Of a stretch of 47,422 nucleotides of DNA, positions 21,081-28,276 are shown one piece after another. This DNA comes from a virus. Below the pieces are notes generated by a model. It searched no databases. It was not told the origin of the DNA and was given only the letters and a program-made list of their open reading frames with translations. Every line of letters begins with the position of its first letter. The first letter of the stretch is position 1. The stretch covers positions 1-47,422 of IMG/VR virus record IMGVR_UViG_3300003691_000012. One strand, written 5' to 3'. Both the position numbers and the translations under genes were made by a program.

Positions 21081-21296
21081 CTATAGACCTAACTCTTTCT
21101 CTAAGTCTGCTAGTTGCTTCTTATTCTCCATATCGAAGGACTTCTTTGCTGTTGCTACTCCCTCTTTCACCATTTCACTGGTGTCGATGATAGCTGAGCC
21201 TATGTTCTCAGTGGTAGCCTGTGTAGTAGCTATGACTGTGTTAATAAGACCAATAAGGTTCATGATAGAGCCGAACAGTGCTGATAAAGTTTTCAT
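21081..21296 (-). CDS. first leftward early gene, helical protein (71 aa)
   Basis: The product MKTLSALFGSIMNLIGLINT is amphipathic-hydrophobic at the start, then Thr/Ala-rich, and ends in a basic/acidic helix (KKSFDMENKKQLADLEKELG). It is the outermost gene of the leftward block, 43 bases from its promoter-like hairpin, in the place of the first-expressed genes. A membrane-binding N-terminus is possible. Function unknown. Confidence 0.6.
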   Translation of the reverse strand: MKTLSALFGSIMNLIGLINTVIATTQATTENIGSAIIDTSEMVKEGVATAKKSFDMENKKQLADLEKELGL

Positions 21297-21338
21297 ATGT
21301 ATAATCCTTGCAAGGTTGTACAGTTAATGGCGATAGTG

Positions 21339-21356
21339 CCTCACCATGCGGTACGC
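21339..21356 (-). promoter_or_regulatory. GTA-loop hairpin, putative first early promoter
   Basis: GCG, GTA, CGC (21348-21356) is a 3-bp stem, shorter than the others, with CCT (21339-21341) exactly 11 bases before the loop centre. A GGC...GCC pair follows in the transcribed direction. It lies upstream of the first leftward gene. Confidence 0.5.
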
Positions 21357-21450
21357 TGAGTTGATGGGGTAGGTATGAGGTGGTGGCTAGTAGAATCGAT
21401 ACGGGGGGTGGTTTGGTTTTAGTTGTTTAGGATATACAGTACTGAACTCG

Positions 21451-21535
21451 TACCCAATTATAGTAAATTCTCTTATAATTTTTTTAATGTTAACTCCATA
21501 CCCAATTATGATTTTTTCTCTAATAATTTTTTTAA
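21451..21535. repeat. pair of 37-base AT-rich direct repeats
   Basis: 21451-21487 and 21499-21535 both begin TACCCAATTAT and end TAATTTTTTTAA, with 31 of 37 bases identical. They lie just behind the first early promoter candidate. They might be promoters for the phage polymerase, an origin-type element or part of the genome ends. Confidence 0.6.
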
Positions 21536-21603
21536 AAAATATTATATAAAATTTTGGTAGAGGCTGGGCTATCTTTTATATTAGGTTTTTTAATCTGGTT
21601 AAA

Positions 21604-21618
21604 GTGACCGGAGGTCAC
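21604..21618 (-). promoter_or_regulatory. 6-bp hairpin with GGA loop
   Basis: GTGACC, GGA, GGTCAC is a perfect 6-bp stem with the N4-type loop on the + strand, preceded by TTAAA. It is the rightmost such hairpin and lies 308 bases behind the first leftward gene. It may be a promoter near the genome end. Confidence 0.45.
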
Positions 21619-21935
21619 CACTTAGTTAGTGGAAATAGTGGGCTATCTTATTTAGTTGGTTTAGTGAGTGAAGCGGAATCGGGTGAGAAGGATAGATTTA
21701 TTTATGACGACAAACACGAAGTGGGGGTCGGAGGAATAAATAAATGTAGAGTTCGATGGAGATTATGCTTTGGGAACGTAAGAGAATATTAATAAGAGGT
21801 AAACGCCCCAGTAAGTCAACCTTGCAAGAAAAACCTTCTGGGGGTTTAAGTCCACTTATTATGTGGATTAAGCGGATTATAGGCTTAAGATAAGGATTGG
21901 TCAAATAGTAGGCAATTAGTGAGCGAGTCCCTGCA

Positions 21936-21954
21936 GACATATCCGTGATATGTC
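21936..21954. repeat. 8-bp hairpin with 3-base loop
   Basis: GACATATC, CGT, GATATGTC is a perfect 8-bp stem. It is longer than the promoter-like hairpins and is not near a gene start, so it might be a protein-binding palindrome or a terminal hairpin used in packaging or replication. Confidence 0.45.
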
Positions 21955-22015
21955 GAACATGGCGAGTGGGGATTTTTAAGGTTTTAAGAGAAGGAGCGTA
22001 GCGACTGAACGGTGG

Positions 22016-22095
22016 TCTTTATTAAATAGTCTTTATTAGTTAGCACGTAGATGCTACCCGTCAGATGCTAACCCTGGGATAGCACGTGGGTGCTA
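22016..22095. repeat. tandem repeats and twin hairpins in front of the first late gene
   Basis: Two consecutive 14-base units (22016-22029, 22030-22043) share TCTTTATTA and end TAG. They run into hairpin TAGCA/TGCTA (22041-22056), followed by ATGCTA (22064-22069) and hairpin TAGCAC/GTGCTA (22080-22095). Repeated related hairpins directly upstream of a promoter suggest operators or an activator site. Confidence 0.5.
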
Positions 22096-22109
22096 CTCCC
22101 TTTTAAATA

Positions 22110-22137
22110 TTGACTTGCTGTGAAAAGGGTATACACT
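22110..22137 (+). promoter_or_regulatory. putative sigma70-type promoter for the rightward block
   Basis: TTGACT (22110-22115) is followed after 16 bases by TACACT (22132-22137), with TATACA overlapping as an alternative. It is 40 bases upstream of the first rightward gene. N4 late genes are transcribed by the host enzyme, so a host-type promoter is expected. Confidence 0.5.
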
Positions 22138-22177
22138 ACATAAAAAGTGCAGGATAATTAGATACGGAGTAAATATA

Positions 22178-22534
22178 GTGCATATAAAAAAGAGTTTACC
22201 TAGTACAAGTTACACTAAGGTAGATAACGCTATTTGGGCTAACCCAACTCTTAGTGATGGAGCTAAGGTTTTGTATGGTTTTTTGGCTAGTTTGCCTAAT
22301 GGTAAAACTATTTATGATGGTTATTTAGTTAAGTGTTTGGGGATTGCTCCGAGGACATTAACTAACAGGAAGAAAGAACTTAAGGATGCTGGATTGATAT
22401 TAATGGATAGGTTGGTACCTAATGTTTATGATTTATATGTTGGCTCACTTCAGCTTAATGCAAACCAAGTTAAGAATATATGGGCAGTGGATAATTTAGT
22501 AGAGAGGAAAAGTAATGTATCTAGTATTGGATGA
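22178..22534 (+). CDS. winged-helix DNA-binding protein (118 aa, GTG start)
   Basis: The GTG at 22178 follows GGAG at 8 bases; no closer ATG exists. The sequence SDGAKVLYGFLASLPNGKTI then YLVKCLGIAPRTLTNRKKEL and KDAGLI is the canonical wHTH layout of phage and plasmid replication/transcription proteins ('DGAKLLYALLxxL...IAkxLGvSxrTVxRaLkeLexaGLI'). As first gene of the rightward block, behind a host-type promoter, it might regulate late transcription or packaging. The C-terminal 35 residues are not conserved in pattern. Confidence 0.75.
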   Translation: MHIKKSLPSTSYTKVDNAIWANPTLSDGAKVLYGFLASLPNGKTIYDGYLVKCLGIAPRTLTNRKKELKDAGLILMDRLVPNVYDLYVGSLQLNANQVKNIWAVDNLVERKSNVSSIG

Positions 22535-22673
22535 AGATGGTTCAGTTAGGCAGGTTGATGCAATTAGTAATGCATTAGAGCATGCGATATTTGCGGGGGT
22601 TGCAGATGTTATTAGATTTGAGGCCGGTGTTTACCAGAGAATGAATAAGGAATTTAAGTGGGTACTAGTATGA
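22515..22673 (+). CDS. small hypothetical protein (52 aa)
   Basis: The frame encodes MYLVLDEDGSVRQVDAISNA then LEHAIFAGVADVIRFEAGVY and ends KEFKWVLV. GAGAGGAAAA precedes the ATG. It overlaps the upstream gene by 20 bases and the downstream start by ATGA. The alpha-beta pattern is consistent with a compact fold; function unknown. Confidence 0.65.
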   Translation: MYLVLDEDGSVRQVDAISNALEHAIFAGVADVIRFEAGVYQRMNKEFKWVLV

Positions 22674-23116
22674 GTGATATAAAATGTAAGAAATGTTTGA
22701 AAATTGTTCCAGAGGCACATCAATGTAATCCGGTGGATAGAGCGGTACAAATAGCTACTGAAATAATAGATAAGGAGTTAAATGAAGGTGGTCAGGAATG
22801 GGTGAATGACTTAGCAACAACCACAACAGCATCGGCAGATAAAGACAATTGTATTGTCTGTACCAGTGAAAATTTACATTGCTCCGTTCATGAAAGTAAA
22901 CCAAAAAATAAATACATGAGAGAAATCTTACCTAAAGTATGGGTAGATGTTTATGATGTAATTGACGCTTTTGAAGTTACCGATGGAGGTATGCAACATG
23001 CATTGAAGAAGATTCTGGCAACAGGAAAAAGGGGTCACAAGGATGAGGCTGAAGATAGGAAGGATATATTAGCGAGCGTTAAGCGTTCAAATGAAATTTT
23101 TGAGAGGAAACAATAG
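22670..23116 (+). CDS. hypothetical phage protein with two Cys/His clusters (148 aa)
   Basis: The ATG at 22670 overlaps the previous stop. The protein has CKKC...HQC at residues 5-18 and CIVC...HCSVH around residue 60, both possible zinc sites, then a C-terminal domain VWVDVYDVIDAFEVTDGGMQ followed by ALKKILATGKRGHKDEAEDR. This last segment is a familiar phage module ('DVYDVLxAFxVTcpaxqHAiKKlLxaGxRgkKdxxqDlxEa') of unknown role found in small phage proteins. Confidence 0.7.
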   Translation: MSDIKCKKCLKIVPEAHQCNPVDRAVQIATEIIDKELNEGGQEWVNDLATTTTASADKDNCIVCTSENLHCSVHESKPKNKYMREILPKVWVDVYDVIDAFEVTDGGMQHALKKILATGKRGHKDEAEDRKDILASVKRSNEIFERKQ

Positions 23117-23301
23117 TGGACATTCGTAAAATGGTTATTACTGCTGGAGTAAATAATCTGAAGAAATACGGATATCCTAAAGTGGACTCAGATAAAATAT
23201 ATTCATCATTTTTTCTTGTAATGCTCAAGGAAAGCTTAGATACATCCAAAGAATTGAATGAGGCAATTTTGCCATTAATAGCAACGATAGAAGGAAAGTA
23301 A
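23116..23301 (+). CDS. small hypothetical protein (61 aa, GTG start)
   Basis: The GTG overlaps the last base of the preceding TAG, after GAGAGGAAA. The product (MDIRKMVITAGVNNLKKYGY ... LDTSKELNEAILPLIATIEGK) is predicted to be mostly helical and is a typical small phage helper-type frame, unassigned. Confidence 0.6.
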   Translation: MDIRKMVITAGVNNLKKYGYPKVDSDKIYSSFFLVMLKESLDTSKELNEAILPLIATIEGK

Positions 23302-23302
23302 A

Positions 23303-23617
23303 ATGAGTACAGATGTAGAAATGGAAAAAAAGATACAAGAGAAGGGTTTAACCGCCCCTAGATTAACTCCAAATACTATAAGAGAAAAAGTAGTAAAAGA
23401 AGACTTTCACGTATTTGGTGATTCTTGTTTAACTGTTTGTTGTCTAACATTGGTTAATGGTTTCACGGTTACTGGGGAGAGTGCTTGCGCTAGTCCTGAA
23501 AATTTTGATGCTGAAATTGGTCAAGAAATAGCACGAGATAATGCTATCAATAAGATTTGGGCATTGGAAGGTTATTTACTTAAAGAAAAATTACACACCG
23601 GAGAATATACAAAATGA
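23303..23617 (+). CDS. N4 gp49 / Sf6 gene 66 family protein (104 aa)
   Basis: The sequence LTPNTIREKVVKEDFHVFGD then LTVCCLTLVNGFTVTGESAC and FDAEIGQEIARDNAINKIWA LEGYLL is the clear signature of the Phage_gp49_66 family, small proteins present in many phages and prophages without known function. AAGGAAAG precedes the ATG. It overlaps the next gene by 4 bases; the same two families are usually neighbours. Confidence 0.88.
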   Translation: MSTDVEMEKKIQEKGLTAPRLTPNTIREKVVKEDFHVFGDSCLTVCCLTLVNGFTVTGESACASPENFDAEIGQEIARDNAINKIWALEGYLLKEKLHTGEYTK

Positions 23618-24144
23618 TTAAATTTTTAGATGGGATATATGAGTCACATAAACAAGTTCGTGTAGCACCAATGAATCGATTGGATTATAACTTGTACAGG
23701 AATTGGAAATTACCCTCTGATGAGTGTGGTTTAGATGCTGGTTATTTAGTTGAATATTTGGATGGTGGAAAACCTAATGACAGTAGACATACTGGTTATA
23801 TTAGTTGGTCACCTAAAGAACAATTTGATAATGGTTACGCTTCGACTAATGATAAGAAATCTCTAGGTAACACTGATATTAATACCACTAAGTCTAATGT
23901 AAGTGATTTGGTTGTTTTTGGTAATGGGGATATGTTCAAGTTGCTCTCTAAGGCTTCAAGTAAAAACCAAGGCTGGATGAAATCAACGAAGGCTATGGAA
24001 ATACCTAGAATGGGTTGCTTGGTTCAGGTCACTACACAGCAGGGGGATAATGTTGCAGAGGCTTTGCAATTTATTCCTGGAGTTAAGATTGAAGTCATCA
24101 TTGGGCACGGTGAAGTCATTGGCCGTGAATTAGTACCTTTCTAG
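23614..24144 (+). CDS. hypothetical phage protein (176 aa), partner of the gp49 family gene
   Basis: The central part, YLVEYLDGGKPNDSRHTGYI followed by SWSPKEQF, is a motif common in proteins encoded next to gp49-family genes in phages. The rest includes VVFGNGDMFKLLSKAS and a C-terminal IEVIIGHGEVIGRELV. No biochemical role is known to me. It is followed by the terminator at 24171. Confidence 0.7.
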   Translation: MIKFLDGIYESHKQVRVAPMNRLDYNLYRNWKLPSDECGLDAGYLVEYLDGGKPNDSRHTGYISWSPKEQFDNGYASTNDKKSLGNTDINTTKSNVSDLVVFGNGDMFKLLSKASSKNQGWMKSTKAMEIPRMGCLVQVTTQQGDNVAEALQFIPGVKIEVIIGHGEVIGRELVPF

Positions 24145-24170
24145 ACTTAACTATAAATTGACTATATACT

Positions 24171-24201
24171 AAACCCTTACTTAAGAACTAAGGGTTTTTT
24201 T
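24171..24201 (+). terminator. terminator/attenuator hairpin that contains the terminase Shine-Dalgarno
   Basis: AAACCCTTA (24171-24179) pairs with TAAGGGTTT (24189-24197), 9 bp, followed by a run of seven T's that ends one base before the ATG at 24202. TAAGGG in the 3' arm is also the only possible ribosome binding site for the small terminase gene, 7 bases from its ATG. Confidence 0.75.
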
Positions 24202-24897
24202 ATGGCTTTTGATTTAGAGCTAGAACAATTTAGGAAAGTAGTACCTAAGCATATGTCATCTGTGGTCAATCAGCCAATGGTCGATAAGATTAATGGTTTA
24301 TTTACTGACCAAATTCTTAGGGAAAATTATAGAGATAATTTGCTTTCGTTTGCTAGTGTAATGGAACAGGGTAAATTTAAAATGAACTCGTATGTTGATG
24401 CAGTTCGTTATATTAGTTGTAAGTTAATGGGAGCTAATAATATTCAGGCTTACATTAAAACTTTCCCTGACCGGCATTTATCATTTATTCAAAATGGTAC
24501 CTCTGAGAAGGACATTGCCAGTTATGTGGCTGCGTTCAATAAAGGTAAATTAGTTAATTTGGTTCGAGAGCAGTCAATGATTGCTCCTTGTATATTTAAT
24601 GCTGATATTTTCCAAAAAGCTATTAATGTTCAGGCAAGTCTTATGGTTGATGAGGATGTTAGTCCTAAGGTTCGCTCGGATGCAGCGAATTCTTTGCTTA
24701 CGCACCTTAAACCGCCTGAGAGTGCCAAGGTTGAATTGGACATCACAGTCAAACAAGGAAGCGTCATCGATGAATTACGGGCTACAACAGCAAAACTAGC
24801 GCAGCAGCAGATGATTAACCTCGACTCGGGTGGGCACAGTATTAAGCAGATTGCTGATTCAGATATTATTGAAGGGGAATTTGAAGATAATGCCTAG
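24202..24897 (+). CDS. terminase small subunit (N4 gp69-like)
   Basis: The 231-residue protein lies directly before the large subunit and overlaps its start. It has helical DNA-binding and oligomerisation-type segments (QFRKVVPKHMSSVVNQPM; ISCKLMGANNIQAYIKTFPD; EKDIASYVAAFNKGKLV), a segment SLMVDEDVSPKVRSDAANSL typical of small terminases that pre-form rings, and a long charged tail ending EFEDNA. It recognises the genome for packaging. The ATG follows a T-run; its only Shine-Dalgarno is within the upstream hairpin. Confidence 0.85.
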   Translation: MAFDLELEQFRKVVPKHMSSVVNQPMVDKINGLFTDQILRENYRDNLLSFASVMEQGKFKMNSYVDAVRYISCKLMGANNIQAYIKTFPDRHLSFIQNGTSEKDIASYVAAFNKGKLVNLVREQSMIAPCIFNADIFQKAINVQASLMVDEDVSPKVRSDAANSLLTHLKPPESAKVELDITVKQGSVIDELRATTAKLAQQQMINLDSGGHSIKQIADSDIIEGEFEDNA

Positions 24898-27526
24898 AAT
24901 TAAAAAAACAGTTGAAACTTATCTGAATGAAATTGTCTACGGCTCTGATGCAGGCTATACGCCCACTGAGTTTTCCTTTGATTTTATTAATTTTATTAAA
25001 CTGGTTAATGGAGCTCAAGGGGAAGAGCATAAATCTCCAATTGTTCACTATCGAATGCTGGATAAAGTGCCGGGCAAGTCCCAGAAAATAATTAATATGT
25101 GTTCTCGTGGTTTAGCAAAAACTACTGTCCTCGGGGAGTACTTATTTTTGTATATTGCCGTTTACGGTAAGATTCCTGGCTTTGGTAAGATTAACTTAGC
25201 ACTCTATGTTTCAGATAGTATTGAGAATGGTGTTAAGAATATGCGTAAAAATTTGGAATACCGTTGGGAGAATAGTGCATTTCTTCAGCAGTACTTACCT
25301 CACACAAGATTCACTGATGTTCGTTGGGAATTTAAAAATGCTGATGGAGTTGTCTTCATTGTAAAAGGATATGGTGCAAAAGCTCTTAGTTTAGATACTA
25401 AAGTTATTATGCTGAATGGTTCACATAAAACTATTAAGGATGTGGCTATTGGAGACTATGTTATGTCGCCTTTAGGTTACCAAAGTAAAGTAGTAGATAA
25501 GAGTAATGTGTTCAACAGACCTATGTATCACATAAAACTAGAAGATGGTAGGAATATTAAAGTGTGTGAGGAACATCTCAATGCAGTCACAGTGAAACGT
25601 AACCCGAATAACACTGCTAGTTATGAGGATGCGGTGTTAGATACAAAAGAGTTACTTGAATTAGATTTACAGCATATACGTATTAGGAAGCGCAAAGGCA
25701 AAGTTCCTTACATATCCAAGGAAAACTTAGTATTCATTAAAAATACTAAGCCTGTACAATTTTCACCAAAAAAATATGATATAGACCCATATACTTTAGG
25801 ATTGTTACTAGGGGACGGTTCCTTAAAGAAAGACGGAAGCTGTATTCTACATACACATGTAGATGACTTACCTAATTATATATTAAGCTTGCCTGATAAT
25901 TTAGGAAAGCCCTATTTAGATAAACGCAATGGAACTGTTATGTCTATTGCGATTAAAGGGATTAGTCAATATGTGAGAGATTTACATTTAAACGGTGTGC
26001 ATGGCGATTTTAAGTTTATTCCCCCTAAGTACCTAACAGGTAGCATAAAACAACGCATGAATATACTACAAGGTTTACTAGATACAGACGGTTGCATACA
26101 AAAAAATGGTAGGATGGATTTTTGTAGCAACTCTGAGCAACTGGTGGATAATGTCAGCACATTGGTTAGAAGTTTAGGTGGTACTACTAAGAAACGAAGA
26201 GTAAAAAAAGCTTTTCGTATTGAAATATGGATAGGCATTTGTCCTTTTCGTTTACCACGTAAAGTTAATAGATTTACCGGTACTAGGACAAAATCTCTTG
26301 TGGCAATCAGGAGGATTACTCCTATATCAAGTGAACCAAGTCAGTGTATTAAAGTGGAATCTGTTATGCCTACTGGTACGGATGAAGATAGTCAATTTTT
26401 AGTTAACGATTATTTCCGTACCCACAATACTGGTGTTCGTGGAGCAAAGGAGATGGGAGTTCGTCCACAGTTAGCAGTATTGGATGATTTGGTTTCAGAT
26501 GAAGATGCCCGCTCGGATACAGTCATTGAATCGATAGAATCAACGGTGAACAAGGCAGTTAACTTTGCATTACACCCAACTAACTCTAAAACTATTTGGT
26601 CAGGTACTCCCTTTAATGCAAAAGACCCATTGTACAAAGCAGTTGAATCAGGAGCATGGAATGTTTCAGTATTTCCAGTTTGTCAGGAATTTCCTTGCAC
26701 TCGGGAAGAATTTCGCGGGGCATGGGAAGATAGATTCGACTATGATTATGTGAAAGCTCAATATAATTTTGCTATGGACCAAGGTAAGGTACGAGATTTT
26801 AACCAAGAATTAATGTTACGTATTATGAGTGATGATGACAGACTAATTCAGGATTATGATATTAGTTATTACTTTAAACGCATGGTTACAGACTATCGAG
26901 GCTCGTACAATTTTTATATAACTACTGATTTTGCAACAAGTGAAAAAGCTTCAGCTGATTTTAGTGTTATCTCAGTTTGGGCCTATAATAGTAATGGCGA
27001 TTGGTTTTGGGTTGATGGTATATGTAAAAAGCAGGGCATGGGGGATAATATAAATGATTTATTTCGCTTGGCTCAAGAGTACAAACCCCAACAAGTTGGC
27101 GTAGAAGTTTCTGGACAACAGGGAGGATTCATACCTTGGATTCAGGAGCAAATGTTAGTCAGAAAAATTATGTTTAATCTGGCTTCGGAAAATAACTCTA
27201 ACAAACCAGGTATTCGCCCCAACACCAATAAAATGGAAAGATTCTTAATCATGGAGCCCATGTTTAAGATGAATAAAATCTTTTTTCCTGAGGATAGACT
27301 AAATACACCGGACATGCTTGAAGCCATGAATGAATTAAGATTAGTGGCTAGAAGTGGTTTCAAAAGTAAGCATGACGATTTCGTGGATACCATCTCAATG
27401 TTGGGTAGCTTGACTCCGTGGAAACCATCTGAGGAAATTACGGGTAAAGTGAACAAGGGCACGGGTCATTGGGAAAATTGGGATGAAGATGACGAGTACT
27501 CTGATTTAGATTCCTATATTGACTAG
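24890..27526 (+). CDS. terminase large subunit with intein (N4 gp68-like)
   Basis: The ATG at 24890 overlaps the small subunit stop and is preferred to an upstream GTG. The 878-residue precursor contains a 349-residue intein; the mature ATPase/nuclease would be 529 residues, normal for the family. The N-extein has a Walker A-type CSRGLAKTTVL near residue 70; the C-extein opens with TGVRGAKEMG, then Walker B LAVLDDLVSDEDARSD. The nuclease part begins FYITTDFATSEKASADFSV with its metal-binding Asp, and ends with a conserved HDDFVDTISMLG. It cuts and pumps DNA into the prohead. Confidence 0.92.
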   Translation: MPRIKKTVETYLNEIVYGSDAGYTPTEFSFDFINFIKLVNGAQGEEHKSPIVHYRMLDKVPGKSQKIINMCSRGLAKTTVLGEYLFLYIAVYGKIPGFGKINLALYVSDSIENGVKNMRKNLEYRWENSAFLQQYLPHTRFTDVRWEFKNADGVVFIVKGYGAKALSLDTKVIMLNGSHKTIKDVAIGDYVMSPLGYQSKVVDKSNVFNRPMYHIKLEDGRNIKVCEEHLNAVTVKRNPNNTASYEDAVLDTKELLELDLQHIRIRKRKGKVPYISKENLVFIKNTKPVQFSPKKYDIDPYTLGLLLGDGSLKKDGSCILHTHVDDLPNYILSLPDNLGKPYLDKRNGTVMSIAIKGISQYVRDLHLNGVHGDFKFIPPKYLTGSIKQRMNILQGLLDTDGCIQKNGRMDFCSNSEQLVDNVSTLVRSLGGTTKKRRVKKAFRIEIWIGICPFRLPRKVNRFTGTRTKSLVAIRRITPISSEPSQCIKVESVMPTGTDEDSQFLVNDYFRTHNTGVRGAKEMGVRPQLAVLDDLVSDEDARSDTVIESIESTVNKAVNFALHPTNSKTIWSGTPFNAKDPLYKAVESGAWNVSVFPVCQEFPCTREEFRGAWEDRFDYDYVKAQYNFAMDQGKVRDFNQELMLRIMSDDDRLIQDYDISYYFKRMVTDYRGSYNFYITTDFATSEKASADFSVISVWAYNSNGDWFWVDGICKKQGMGDNINDLFRLAQEYKPQQVGVEVSGQQGGFIPWIQEQMLVRKIMFNLASENNSNKPGIRPNTNKMERFLIMEPMFKMNKIFFPEDRLNTPDMLEAMNELRLVARSGFKSKHDDFVDTISMLGSLTPWKPSEEITGKVNKGTGHWENWDEDDEYSDLDSYID
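25382..26428 (+). mobile_element. LAGLIDADG intein (349 aa) in the terminase, lacking Cys1/Ser1
   Basis: Best limits: after GYGAK and before TGVRGAKE. The intein starts ALSLDTKVIMLNG, where other inteins have C-L-S-x-D-T, so residue 1 is Ala. Two LAGLIDADG motifs, LGLLLGDGS (139-147) and LQGLLDTDG (229-237), mark a homing endonuclease. The C-terminal end has C322 in CIKVESV (block F), F-R-T-H-N (T347, H348, N349) and Thr as +1. Ala1, block F Cys, Thr at G:5 and Thr+1 fit class 3 inteins, but the block B Trp is replaced by Asn (HLNAV, 65-69). If Ser3 were residue 1, two extra residues (AL) would remain in the extein. Confidence 0.85.
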
Positions 27527-27533
27527 GATAGAA

Positions 27534-27554
27534 TATAATGCGACAAATTAAATA
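27534..27554 (+). promoter_or_regulatory. possible late promoter, copy 1
   Basis: TATAATGCG followed by an A-rich leader lies just after the terminase stop. Seventeen of 21 bases match a second copy at 34336-34356, in the same place relative to a new gene group. There is no good -35 box; N4 late promoters need an activator. Confidence 0.35.
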
Positions 27555-27565
27555 GGAATTCAGAT

Positions 27566-28276
27566 ATGCTATTAACAGAAATTTTTGAGAATTTGCAGTA
27601 TGGCGAGTTCTCTATGCTAAATATTGGCGGAGGTGTTTGTGGTGATGGAATACAAAAACCCCAATACCCTGCTCTGATAAGTCATCTCAATGTTGCACTA
27701 ACCCAATTGCATAAAAAATTCCCACTGATACAAAAAGCAGCGACAATTATACAAGATGAAACTATTAATATTTACTACTTGGATAGTGCTTACGCGGCCT
27801 CGAATACAGATAGTGCTGCACCTATAAAATATATTTTAGATACTGAAGCAGACCCATTTGAAGATTTAGTTTTTAAAATTGAAAGAATAGAAGATGAGGA
27901 AGGTTGTGAGTTAGTAGTCGATGACGAATCAGACCCAGACTCGCTATTCATCCCAACGTTCAAAACTATTCAGGTTCCTTTCCCAGTTCAAGGGGAAGCA
28001 CTAGGTGTGGTTTATCGTGCCAATTACCCCAAAATTTCCCATATTGGTTTAGAGCCAGAAAATACTGTAATTGATATTTCGGATAGTCTTCTTCTCCCAT
28101 TGTTGTATTTCATGGCACACCGTGCATATGCTGGTAAGCCACCGATTGATGGTGTTGATAATAGTGCAGTTTATTTTGCCAAATACCAGGCAGCAGTTAA
28201 TGAAATAAACGAGTTAGATTTAGTTCACAGTGATACAGTTGTTAACACAAAATTGGATGATAATGGATGGGCATAA
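27566..28276 (+). CDS. structural/connector-like protein (236 aa), N4 gp67 position
   Basis: The protein follows the large terminase, the place of N4 gp67. It starts MLLTEIFENLQYGEFSMLNI, has alternating helix and strand segments with an acidic stretch (EDEEGCELVVDDESDPDS), and a C-terminal helix (LLLPLLYFMAHRAYAG). The pattern recalls head-tail connectors of short-tailed phages but no motif is decisive; the assignment rests on gene order. GGAATTC precedes the ATG. It overlaps the giant fibre gene by 10 bases. Confidence 0.6.
   Translation: MLLTEIFENLQYGEFSMLNIGGGVCGDGIQKPQYPALISHLNVALTQLHKKFPLIQKAATIIQDETINIYYLDSAYAASNTDSAAPIKYILDTEADPFEDLVFKIERIEDEEGCELVVDDESDPDSLFIPTFKTIQVPFPVQGEALGVVYRANYPKISHIGLEPENTVIDISDSLLLPLLYFMAHRAYAGKPPIDGVDNSAVYFAKYQAAVNEINELDLVHSDTVVNTKLDDNGWA

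Larger units (their letters stand above)
21357..22177. other. gene-free junction between leftward and rightward gene blocks; probable genome termini
   Basis: Genes read away from this 820-base stretch on both sides. It contains two 37-base AT-rich direct repeats (21451-21535), a GGA-loop hairpin (21604-21618), an 8-bp hairpin (21936-21954), tandem 14-base repeats and two more small hairpins (22016-22095) and a host-type promoter (22110-22137). In N4 the early and late blocks begin at opposite ends of a linear genome with short terminal repeats, so the joined ends of a circular assembly would look like this. Frames here (21604-21792 and 21698-21940) have no start sites or domains and were not accepted. 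Confidence 0.55.

Noticed and set aside
21604-21792. 62-aa plus-strand frame in the junction
   Set aside because: Its start lies in the GGA-loop hairpin, composition is unusual (many Gly/Val) and there is no Shine-Dalgarno; treated as chance.
21698-21940. 80-aa minus-strand frame in the gene-free junction
   Set aside because: No ribosome site, no domain, and it lies in a region full of repeats and hairpins between two divergent gene blocks.
22016-22095. CRISPR-like array
   Set aside because: The repeats are only 14 bases, adjacent without spacers, and with mismatches; they look like operator elements.
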